DNA from: an uncultured beta proteobacterium
Lineage (GTDB): Bacteria; Pseudomonadota; Gammaproteobacteria; Burkholderiales; Burkholderiaceae_C
Length of the DNA: 64,000 nt
Reading direction: 5' to 3'
NCBI GenBank assembly: GCA_903876735.1
Contig: CAIRAW010000051.1
Coordinates: 1-64,000 of the forward strand
Positions 16,879-24,054 of this stretch are shown here, in pieces. Every line of letters begins with the position of its first letter. The first letter of the stretch is position 1. Made by a program: the position numbers and the translations under genes. Under the pieces are notes generated by a model that worked only from the letters and a program-made list of their open reading frames with translations, was not told the origin of the DNA and made no database searches.

Positions 16879-18312
16879 ATGCAAACCCTGTTGGACTCCC
16901 TGCGCGCCATCGTTGGCAGCGCCCATGTGCTCACAGAAGGCGACCTCAGTGCCTGGGAGCAGGACTGGCGCAAACGCGAGCACGGCCATGCGCTGGCGGT
17001 CGTGCGTCCGGCCTCGACCAACGAGGTGGCCCTTGTGGTCAAAGCCTGCGCTGCCTACCGTGCGAGCCATCCCGAATCGGGTCTGAGCCTGGTGCCGCAA
17101 GGCGGCAATACCGGTCTGGCCGTGGGCAGCACACCCGACGCGTCCGGGCGCCAGATCGTGCTGAACCTGCAGCGCATGAACGTGGTGCGCCACCTTGACG
17201 CTGCGAACCTGACGCTGTCGGTGGAAGCTGGCTGCATCCTGCAAACCCTGCAGCAGATCGCTGAGGCCGCGCAGTTGCTGTTTCCGCTGAGCATGGCATC
17301 CGAAGGCAGTTGCACCATCGGCGGCAACCTGGGCTGCAACGCCGGCGGCACGCAGGTGCTGCGCTACGGCAACACACGTGATCTGTGCCTCGGGCTCGAA
17401 GTGGTCACGCCACAGGGCGAGGTCTGGAACGGTCTGTCGGGCCTGCGCAAGGACAACACCGGCTACGACCTGCGCGACCTCTTCATCGGCTCCGAAGGCA
17501 CGCTGGGCGTCATCACCGCCGCCACGCTCAAGCTCTACCCGCAACCCGCTGCGCGCCTGACCGCCTGGGCTGCCGTACCTTCCATGGAACACGCCGTCGC
17601 CCTGCTCGGACTGGCGCAGCGGCAACTGGGCGCAGACCTGACCGGTTTCGAGCTCATGGGAGCGTTCGCGCTCAGCCTGGTCGTCAAGCACTTTGCACAG
17701 CTGCGTGTGCCACTGCAGGACCAGGCACCGTTCTGCGTGCTGCTGGAGAACTCGGACCATATCTCCGAAGCGCACGCCCGGACGCAATTCGAGCAGCTGC
17801 TGGAGCTGGCTTTCGAGCAGGGCTGCATCACTGACGCCGTGGTGGCGGAAAACCTCACGCAAGCCCAGCAGCTCTGGCATATCCGCGAAAGCATTCCGCT
17901 GGCGCAACCGCTTGAAGGCCTGAACATCAAGCACGACATCTCGGTGCCCATCTCCAGCATGTCGGAATTTGTGGCGAGCACCGACGCCCTGCTGCAACAG
18001 GCGATTCCCGGCGTGCGCATGGTCAACTTCGGCCATCTTGGCGACGGCAACCTGCATTACAACGTGCAGGCCCCGCCCGACATGGACCCGGCCCACTTCC
18101 TGCGCGCGCATGAAAAACAGGTCAACCGCGTGGTTTTTGATTCGGTGGCCCGGTTCCAGGGCTCGATTTCGGCCGAGCACGGTGTCGGCGGCCTCAAGGT
18201 GGAGCAACTGGAGCACTACAAATCGCCGGTGGCGCTGGAACTGATGCGCGCCATCAAGCGTGCGCTCGATCCGCAGAACCTGATGAACCCGGCTCGCGTG
18301 CTGCGAGCCTGA
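16879..18312 (+). CDS. FAD-binding (GlcD/D-2-hydroxyacid dehydrogenase-type) oxidoreductase
   Basis: The 477-residue protein has an N-terminal FAD_binding_4 domain with VPQGGNTGLAVGS (about 72-84) and GGNLGCNAGGTQVLRYGN (about 149-166). The C-terminal FAD-oxidase domain has NFGHLGDGNLHYNV (about 383-396) and EHGVGGLK (about 434-441). This is the family of D-lactate, glycolate (GlcD) and D-2-hydroxyglutarate dehydrogenases. Without GlcE/GlcF or other partners nearby, a single-subunit D-2-hydroxyacid dehydrogenase is the likeliest reading. It follows DUF2069 by 13 bases. Confidence 0.88.
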   Translation: MQTLLDSLRAIVGSAHVLTEGDLSAWEQDWRKREHGHALAVVRPASTNEVALVVKACAAYRASHPESGLSLVPQGGNTGLAVGSTPDASGRQIVLNLQRMNVVRHLDAANLTLSVEAGCILQTLQQIAEAAQLLFPLSMASEGSCTIGGNLGCNAGGTQVLRYGNTRDLCLGLEVVTPQGEVWNGLSGLRKDNTGYDLRDLFIGSEGTLGVITAATLKLYPQPAARLTAWAAVPSMEHAVALLGLAQRQLGADLTGFELMGAFALSLVVKHFAQLRVPLQDQAPFCVLLENSDHISEAHARTQFEQLLELAFEQGCITDAVVAENLTQAQQLWHIRESIPLAQPLEGLNIKHDISVPISSMSEFVASTDALLQQAIPGVRMVNFGHLGDGNLHYNVQAPPDMDPAHFLRAHEKQVNRVVFDSVARFQGSISAEHGVGGLKVEQLEHYKSPVALELMRAIKRALDPQNLMNPARVLRA

Positions 18313-18340
18313 CGAGCGACGCTAAATCCTTCGATAATCG

Positions 18341-19177
18341 ATGCCCATGACCCACCCGATCCGCTCCCAATACGAAGATTTTCTGCGCCACGTGGACACG
18401 CACGGCGTGTTCAAGCCCGATCGCACCGGCACCGGCACCAAGAGCGTGTTCGGCTACCAGATGCGCTTTGACCTCAACGAAGGTTTCCCGCTGGTGACGA
18501 CCAAGAAAGTGCATCTGCGCTCCATCGTTCAGGAGTTGCTCTGGTTCCTGACCGGCTCGAGCAACAACAACTGGCTCAAGGACCGCGGTGTCTCGATCTG
18601 GGACGAGTGGGCGCGGCCGGACGGCGACCTCGGTCCGGTCTACGGCGTGCAGTGGCGCAGCTGGCCCACGCCGGACGGCGGCCACATCGACCAGATTGCC
18701 GAGGTCATCCAGACCCTCAAGACCAACCCGGACTCGCGCCGCATCATTGTCAGTGCCTGGAACGTGGCCGAGTTGAGCAAGATGGCGCTGATGCCGTGTC
18801 ACGCCTTCTTCCAGTTCTATGTGGCACCGGCCACTGCCCCGGGTTTGAAGGCGCGGCTGAGTTGCCAGCTCTACCAGCGCAGCGCCGACATTTTCCTGGG
18901 CGTGCCGTTCAACATCGCGAGCTACGCGCTGCTCACGCACATGCTGGCGCAGCAGTGCGACCTCGATGTCGGCGATTTCATCTGGACCGGCGGCGACTGC
19001 CACATCTACAGCAACCACCACGAGCAAGTGGCGCTGCAACTGGCGCGCGCGCCCTACGCCTATCCCACGTTGCAAATCAAGCGCCGAGCGCCCACGCTGT
19101 TTGACTACGAATACGAGGACTTCGAGATCGTTGGCTACCAGTGCCATCCGGCCATCAAGGCGCCGGTGGCGGTGTGA
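18341..19177 (+). CDS. thyA: Thymidylate synthase
   Basis: The 278-residue ThyA has the phosphate-binding RTGTGTKS (about 28-35), folate-site LVTTKK, nucleophile Cys153 in [12 protein letters not shown] and [20 protein letters not shown]. An insert of about 14 residues relative to the 264-residue E. coli enzyme (around [20 protein letters not shown] and the APATAPGLK loop) is common in this group. It makes dTMP from dUMP with methylene-tetrahydrofolate. A second ATG two codons in is possible. The stop overlaps the next gene's GTG start (GTGA), and folA follows. Confidence 0.97.
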   Translation: MPMTHPIRSQYEDFLRHVDTHGVFKPDRTGTGTKSVFGYQMRFDLNEGFPLVTTKKVHLRSIVQELLWFLTGSSNNNWLKDRGVSIWDEWARPDGDLGPVYGVQWRSWPTPDGGHIDQIAEVIQTLKTNPDSRRIIVSAWNVAELSKMALMPCHAFFQFYVAPATAPGLKARLSCQLYQRSADIFLGVPFNIASYALLTHMLAQQCDLDVGDFIWTGGDCHIYSNHHEQVALQLARAPYAYPTLQIKRRAPTLFDYEYEDFEIVGYQCHPAIKAPVAV

Positions 19178-20061
19178 TCAAGCGCAGTCAACTTCTGGGG
19201 CTGGTGGCGCTCACGCTGATGTGGGGCGTCAACTGGCCGATGATGAAACTCTCGCTGCGTGAGCTCACGCCGCTGTACTTTCGTGCCGTCACCATGAGTT
19301 GCGGCGCGCTCTGGCTTTATCTCTTCTACCGGGCGCGCGGCCTGCGCATGCTGCCGCGTGGCAATGAGTGGCGCTCCGTCGTGCGCCTGGGTCTGCCCAA
19401 TATGCTGGGCTGGCACACGGTGTCCATCCTGGGCGTCAAGGAGCTGGCCTCAGGGCGTGCTGCCATCCTGGGTTTCACAATGCCGATCTGGACGGTGCTG
19501 ATCAGCGTGCTGTTCCTTGGCGAGAGGCTGACGCGCCGCGTTGCCTTTGCCGCCGTCTGCGTTGCCATCACCATTGCGCTCTTGAGCTCCGTCGAATTCA
19601 ACGCCCTGTCCGGCCACCCGATGGGCATTCTCTGGATGGAAATCGCCGCCCTGCTCTGGGCCATCGGCACCTTGATGATGCGGCGCGCGCACCTGACGCT
19701 GCCTGTGGAGACCCTGACGGTCTGGATGATGATCCTCTCCAGCGTCGGGCTGTGGATTTTTGCCTGGCTCAGCGAGCCTTGGCCGCTCTGGCAGTTCACC
19801 GGCGCCCTGTGGTTCAGCCTGGCCTATGGCGTCTTCATCAATTACGGTTTTGCCCAGATCATCTGGACCGTGCTGGCGCGCAGTCTGCCACCGGCCACCA
19901 GCGCCATGGGTGTCATGGCCGTGCCCATGGTCGGCACCCTGAGCGCGACGCTGATCGTCGGTGAATGGCCGCACTGGCAGGATTTTGCCGCCCTGCTGTT
20001 CGTGATTTCGGCCATGGCAGCCGTGCTGCTGCCAAGCCGGAAAGTTGAAAGTAGCGCATGA
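19174..20061 (+). CDS. EamA/DMT-family transporter between thyA and folA
   Basis: The 295-residue protein has ten predicted helices and the EamA pattern [19 protein letters not shown] at the start. The GTG start overlaps the thyA stop, and the stop region overlaps the folA ATG (ATGA), so all three should be translationally coupled. The substrate is unknown. Its position suggests, but does not show, a link to folate or pyrimidine metabolism. An ATG farther upstream (19141) lies inside thyA and is less likely. Confidence 0.85.
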   Translation: MIKRSQLLGLVALTLMWGVNWPMMKLSLRELTPLYFRAVTMSCGALWLYLFYRARGLRMLPRGNEWRSVVRLGLPNMLGWHTVSILGVKELASGRAAILGFTMPIWTVLISVLFLGERLTRRVAFAAVCVAITIALLSSVEFNALSGHPMGILWMEIAALLWAIGTLMMRRAHLTLPVETLTVWMMILSSVGLWIFAWLSEPWPLWQFTGALWFSLAYGVFINYGFAQIIWTVLARSLPPATSAMGVMAVPMVGTLSATLIVGEWPHWQDFAALLFVISAMAAVLLPSRKVESSA

Positions 20062-20552
20062 AACTCAATCTGATCCTGGCGCGCGCCGCCAACGGCGTGA
20101 TCGGTCGCGATAACACCCTGCCCTGGCACTTGCCCGAGGACATGGCGCACTTCAGGCGCACCACCATGGGCTGCCCGGTGATCATGGGACGCAAGACCTG
20201 GGATTCGCTGCCAGCGCGCTTTCGCCCGCTGCCGGGGCGGCTCAACATCGTCGTGACACGGCAATCCGATTGGTCGGCCGAGGGCGCAGAGCGCGCCGGG
20301 TCAATCACCCAGGCCATGGCCTTGTGCCCGCCGGACAGCCAGGCCTGGGTCATCGGCGGCGCGGCGATTTACGCCGAGGCCGCGCCGCTGGCCAGCCTTG
20401 CCGTGGTCACGGAAATTGACGCCAACTACGAGGGAGACTCTTTTGCGCCACAATTCGGGCCGCAGTGGTCTGAAATTGCGCGCGAACGCCAGGTTTCTGC
20501 CACCGGTTTGAGTTTCAGTTTTGTCACCTATCGCAAAAAAACAGGAGTTTGA
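20058..20552 (+). CDS. folA: Dihydrofolate reductase
   Basis: The 164-residue DHFR has NGVIGRDNTLPWHLPEDM (about 12-29, with the catalytic Asp in the PED motif), PVIMGRKTWDSLP (about 40-52, NADPH site) and AWVIGGAAIY (about 95-104). It regenerates tetrahydrofolate used up by ThyA, which is encoded two genes upstream in the same coupled unit. The ATG overlaps the transporter stop. Confidence 0.96.
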   Translation: MKLNLILARAANGVIGRDNTLPWHLPEDMAHFRRTTMGCPVIMGRKTWDSLPARFRPLPGRLNIVVTRQSDWSAEGAERAGSITQAMALCPPDSQAWVIGGAAIYAEAAPLASLAVVTEIDANYEGDSFAPQFGPQWSEIARERQVSATGLSFSFVTYRKKTGV

Positions 20553-20553
20553 A

Positions 20554-21141
20554 ATGTCTGGAGATGGATTTCACGTGCACGGCCCGCACGACCATGAACT
20601 CGAGCACGCCCAGCAGGGCGGCCACGGCGGCGAACATGGCGGCATGATCAACCAGATCGCCATGTTCACCGCCATCATCGCCACCGTCGGTGCGATCTTT
20701 GGCTACATGGGCGGCGCCACGCAAGCTAACGCCGGCCTGTTCAAGAACAACGCCGCAATCAAGAAGACGGAAGCCTCTAACCAGTGGAATTACTTCCAGT
20801 CCAAGAGCACCAAGCAGTCGCTGGCCGAACTCGCACGCGACCTCGCCAGCGACGACAAGAAAGCCAAATACCAGGACAAGGTGGACCGCTACGAGAAAGA
20901 AAAGAACGAGATCAAGGCGGTTGCCGACAAACTCGAAGCCGATGCCACGCAGTGGGACAAGCAAAGCGATGAGCAGATGCACCAGCACCACCGCTGGGCC
21001 CAGTCGACCACTGTGCTGCAAGTCTCGATCGCTCTGGCCGCGATTGCGCTGCTGACCAAGAAGAAGTGGTTGGAATACGCCATGTTTGGCGCCGGCGCCA
21101 TTGGTGTCGTGGTCGGCGCGCTGGCGGCGTTGCATATCTGA
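20554..21141 (+). CDS. DUF4337 membrane protein with His-rich N-terminus
   Basis: The 195-residue protein starts with a His/Gly-rich stretch (HVHGPHDHELEH, then GGHGGEHGG). One membrane helix follows at about 31-53, then a long charged, probably coiled-coil segment about 65-140, and two C-terminal helices (about 150-168 and 172-193). This is the DUF4337 layout; the function is unknown. The start follows AGGAG by 6 bases, 1 base after the folA stop, so it may share its transcript. A terminator follows at 21248. Confidence 0.85.
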   Translation: MSGDGFHVHGPHDHELEHAQQGGHGGEHGGMINQIAMFTAIIATVGAIFGYMGGATQANAGLFKNNAAIKKTEASNQWNYFQSKSTKQSLAELARDLASDDKKAKYQDKVDRYEKEKNEIKAVADKLEADATQWDKQSDEQMHQHHRWAQSTTVLQVSIALAAIALLTKKKWLEYAMFGAGAIGVVVGALAALHI

Positions 21142-21247
21142 GCGTGGAAAAGGCGCGCTGGCATTAAGCCGCGGTTAAGACTCGACGCCTAAAGTTGGCT
21201 TCAGGTGCTCAAAACACCTGCACTGTATCCCTCCTAAGGCGGTGCTA

Positions 21248-21274
21248 AACCCCGGCCCAATCCGCCGGGGTTTT
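21248..21274. terminator. Intrinsic terminator after the thyA-folA unit
   Basis: A perfect 8-bp stem AACCCCGG/CCGGGGTT with a 9-base loop is followed by TTTT on the plus strand. It lies between convergent genes (DUF4337 and DUF1345), so it could serve both. A shorter hairpin (AGGTG/CACCT) precedes it at about 21203-21219. Confidence 0.8.
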
Positions 21275-21296
21275 CATTGGCGGCTCGACGACCCAT

Positions 21297-21989
21297 TCAG
21301 AACAAGCCCGAAGCAATATTGATCGTCAGGGCGACCAGGGTCGTGTTGAAGAAGAACGCCAGCACGCAGTGCACCATGCCGGTCCGGCGCATCTTTCGAT
21401 TGGTGAAGCTGACATCAGCCGTTTGCCCCGAAGTGCCGATGACGCTGGCGAAATACAGGAAATCACCGTAATCCGGCGGATGGCCCCCGGGGAAATCGAG
21501 CCCGCCGTGCTCGCCGTGGATTTCGGTGACGTAGTAATCGTGGGCGTAATGCAGGGCAAACATGACCTGGGTGAAGGCCCAGGAGGTGGCGATGGTGAGT
21601 CCCGCCAGCGCGATATGCGCATAGCGCAGCGTGCCGTGCATGTCCTTGACGATCGCCAGTTGTGCCACGATGGCGCCAATGCACATGATGGCCGCTGCAA
21701 TCACCAGAACCAGCACTGCGATCCGGCCCTCATCCTGCTGCAGGGCGCGGGTGCGCATGCGCTCGTGCGTTGACCAGAACATGAGACGCGCCGCCAGCAG
21801 CAGATACAGGCCGGCACCCACATTCCAGCCGATGATGATGCGGGTCATGCTGCGTTGCGCCAGCGTCTCTGGCAGAAGAAATGCCGCCAGCAAACCGATC
21901 ACGAAACAAGCCAGCAGGCGCGGACGCGCCAGAAGCAAGCGGATCAGCAGCGGTTTGGATGCGTGGGGATGAACGGGTATTTGTGTCAT
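21297..21989 (-). CDS. DUF1345 integral membrane protein
   Basis: The 230-residue protein has about five membrane helices and the DUF1345 hallmarks: [20 protein letters not shown], then [13 protein letters not shown] (about 140-152), and the soluble-looking [19 protein letters not shown] (about 158-176). The function is unknown. The start at MTQIPVHP follows CAGGATC on the minus strand. An extension upstream to MFRWQ lacks a ribosome site. Confidence 0.87.
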   Translation of the reverse strand: MTQIPVHPHASKPLLIRLLLARPRLLACFVIGLLAAFLLPETLAQRSMTRIIIGWNVGAGLYLLLAARLMFWSTHERMRTRALQQDEGRIAVLVLVIAAAIMCIGAIVAQLAIVKDMHGTLRYAHIALAGLTIATSWAFTQVMFALHYAHDYYVTEIHGEHGGLDFPGGHPPDYGDFLYFASVIGTSGQTADVSFTNRKMRRTGMVHCVLAFFFNTTLVALTINIASGLF

Positions 21990-22028
21990 GTTGATCCTGC
22001 GGAGATTGAAGGCGGGGCGCGCCACAGT

Positions 22029-22057
22029 TTGCCATCGAAACAATCTTTACCTATGCT
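22029..22057 (+). promoter_or_regulatory. Sigma-70-like promoter for the exported protein at 22134
   Basis: TTGCCA at 22029-22034 and TATGCT at 22052-22057 are separated by exactly 17 bases, giving a leader of about 70 bases before the ATG at 22134. This is a sequence match only. Confidence 0.5.
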
Positions 22058-22133
22058 TCACTCAATTGCGCCCAAATGCCGCGCCAAGCGCGCCATGATT
22101 GAAGCACAAGTGCAACTTCAAGAAGGGAACAGC

Positions 22134-22634
22134 ATGAAAGAATTAATCCTCCTGTCAGCCAGCCTGCTGACCAGCGGTTTGACCCTGGCGCAGGAAGTCG
22201 GGCATGTCATTTCGGCCAGCCCCATCCTGCAGCAGGTCACGGTGCCGCGTCAGGTCTGCAATAACGAACAGGGCTGCAGCATGCAGACCTTCTACGAAAA
22301 CCGTCCGGTCGCCTACAGCGTGGTGTATGAATTTGGCGGCAAGCAGTACACGGTGCAAATGCCCAGCGACCCCGGCCCTACGGTGCAACTGCAGGTTACG
22401 CCCGCCGTCAGCCAGATGGCCCCGCCTTCCGCGATCACCTACGGGCAGCCGGTTTACGAGCAGCCGGCCTATGTGGTGACAAGCGCGCCGCCCCTTTACT
22501 ACGACTACGGCCCCTACTACGGCTACAGCACGTATGGCGCGCCGCCGAACTATCTGCCGCTGGCCGTCTTCCTGGGTCTGGGCTGGGCCATCAGCAACAG
22601 CCACCACGGCCACTACCGCGGCTACCGGCGTTGA
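22134..22634 (+). CDS. Exported protein resembling the C-terminal part of glycine-zipper (UmoD-like) proteins
   Basis: The 166-residue protein has a short signal peptide (LILLSASLLTSGLTLAQE). A segment GHVISASPILQQVTVPRQVC is followed by QGCSMQTFYENRPVAYSVVY and QYTVQMPSDPGPTVQLQV. Proteins with the same two blocks normally carry a glycine-zipper 2TM domain between them; here it is absent and the blocks are joined directly. The C-terminus is Tyr/Pro/Gly-rich and ends HHGHYRGYRR. Function unknown; likely periplasmic or cell-surface. The start follows AGAAGGG. Confidence 0.7.
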   Translation: MKELILLSASLLTSGLTLAQEVGHVISASPILQQVTVPRQVCNNEQGCSMQTFYENRPVAYSVVYEFGGKQYTVQMPSDPGPTVQLQVTPAVSQMAPPSAITYGQPVYEQPAYVVTSAPPLYYDYGPYYGYSTYGAPPNYLPLAVFLGLGWAISNSHHGHYRGYRR

Positions 22635-22635
22635 T

Positions 22636-23340
22636 TCAAGCGCTGGTATCAGGACGGCGCTTACCTTCCAGCGCGCGCGTAACGTCACGCCGGTCCATGC
22701 CGTACATATCGGCGAATTCCGCTACGGTCTTGCCACTGTTCTCATAGGCTGTGCGCAACGCTTCCTGGCGTGCCAGCGTCTGGTCCAGTTCGGCAAAAGC
22801 GTCTTCCAGCGCCAGCGTTGAATCGGCGTCTTTGGTCTGAACGCGAGTCAGGTAATCCTGGCGCGTCAGGCCGGACGCCTCGAACGCGGCCAGCAACTGT
22901 GAGCGCAACTTGGGCCGCAGGTCCTGCGTCGAGCGCGCCTGGCGCCGGCGGAACAATTCAAGAATCGCCCAGTAAACGTGCTCCGGCGCCACCGCTTCCA
23001 CGGCAGCACCCTGCAGGTCATGACGCTGCTTGCCGGCTGCTACGCATTGCAGGTAGCGTGTTGAGCGCGTGTGTACGCCCAGCGCCACCTTCAAGGCGTC
23101 ACGGGCGAAGTGTTCGGGGTGCAGCGCCAGCAGTTCCTGAAAAATACCGAGTTTGAGCGGCAAGAATTCGGCGCCGAACAAGTGCGGATAGAGTTCAAAC
23201 AGCTTTTCCAGCACCGGCTGCGCCGACACCGTCCGGCCCGGCTTGCCGGGCGCTTCAGCGCCCGCTTGCGGCGCTGGTGCGGTCTCGGCCACGACTTCAG
23301 GGGATGTGCTCGGGGCGTCAAGTTCCATTTCGGTCGTCAT
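22636..23340 (-). CDS. proQ: ProQ/FinO-family RNA chaperone
   Basis: The 234-residue protein has a Pro/Ala-rich N-terminus, then a FinO/ProQ domain (about 40-130) with VLEKLFELYPHLFG, FLPLKLGIFQEL and ALGVHTRSTRYLQCV. A helical C-terminal extension carries a DRRDVTRALEGKRR motif. Such proteins bind structured RNAs and stabilise sRNAs and mRNAs. The ATG overlaps the stop of the upstream thioredoxin-fold gene (TGATG), so they are coupled. A GTG one codon earlier is an alternative start. Confidence 0.85.
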   Translation of the reverse strand: MTTEMELDAPSTSPEVVAETAPAPQAGAEAPGKPGRTVSAQPVLEKLFELYPHLFGAEFLPLKLGIFQELLALHPEHFARDALKVALGVHTRSTRYLQCVAAGKQRHDLQGAAVEAVAPEHVYWAILELFRRRQARSTQDLRPKLRSQLLAAFEASGLTRQDYLTRVQTKDADSTLALEDAFAELDQTLARQEALRTAYENSGKTVAEFADMYGMDRRDVTRALEGKRRPDTSA

Positions 23341-23915
23341 CACAGATCCAGACCAATGAATGCCGCCAGTGTCGGCGTGTCCATGGCGCCGTCGCGGGTC
23401 ACGGTCTGGCCGGTCTTGAGGTTCTTGGCGACCACGAATGGAACGCCTTCCACACCAAAACTGCCCAATAACTGGGAGTTGGCGGCGATACTTTTCTCGA
23501 TCTCGGGTGCAATGCTGCTGGAAGCTGAAATGCCGCCCTTGCCAGCCAGCAGTGAGGCTTCATGCTCGTTCATCAGCGCCGCCGGGTCGGCCGCTGTCAG
23601 CAGCGCGGCGCCCTGCGCCACGCTGATGGGGCTACCCATGCGCACCGGAATCCAGACAAACTTAACCTTGCTCTGCAAGGCGGTCGACGCCTCCCACAGG
23701 CGGCCGCAATGCGGGCACTGGGTGTCAAAAAACACGTAGACAACGTTGGCGCTCATCAAAGCGCCAACCGTGAAGCCCTTGGCCTGGGCCGCCACTGTGG
23801 GCAAGGCAATTTCCTGCTTGAGCGCAGCCGCCGGCTTGGCCGAATCCTGGGGCGAACAGCCGCCAATCAGAAGCGCCAGCAGCAGGGATGAAAAAAACAA
23901 ATGGCGGAATTTCAA
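23340..23915 (-). CDS. Exported lipoprotein-type thioredoxin-fold (DsbC/DsbG-like) protein
   Basis: The 191-residue protein has an N-terminal membrane segment ending in a lipobox-like LLIGGCS, followed by a thioredoxin fold with the active site DTQCPHCGRLW (Cys-Pro-His-Cys) and the cis-Pro region GVEGVPFVVAKN (about 150-161). It resembles monomeric DsbG/DsbC catalytic domains without the dimerisation domain, so disulfide reduction or isomerisation in the periplasm is likely. The best start is a TTG with AGAGG eight bases upstream; no ATG or GTG in frame has a ribosome site. It precedes proQ with overlapping stop and start. Confidence 0.8.
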   Translation of the reverse strand: MKFRHLFFSSLLLALLIGGCSPQDSAKPAAALKQEIALPTVAAQAKGFTVGALMSANVVYVFFDTQCPHCGRLWEASTALQSKVKFVWIPVRMGSPISVAQGAALLTAADPAALMNEHEASLLAGKGGISASSSIAPEIEKSIAANSQLLGSFGVEGVPFVVAKNLKTGQTVTRDGAMDTPTLAAFIGLDL

Positions 23916-24054
23916 GGGACACCTCTCATGCACTGCGCGCCAGGCAAAATTGAGCCGCAGCAGGGCCCGCATCTTACCGTGGACTGCCCGCTACCGCAGC
24001 CCGCCGACCGCCGCTGCCATGCACCGCCGCCGTCACGCTGGCATACTCAGGCCA

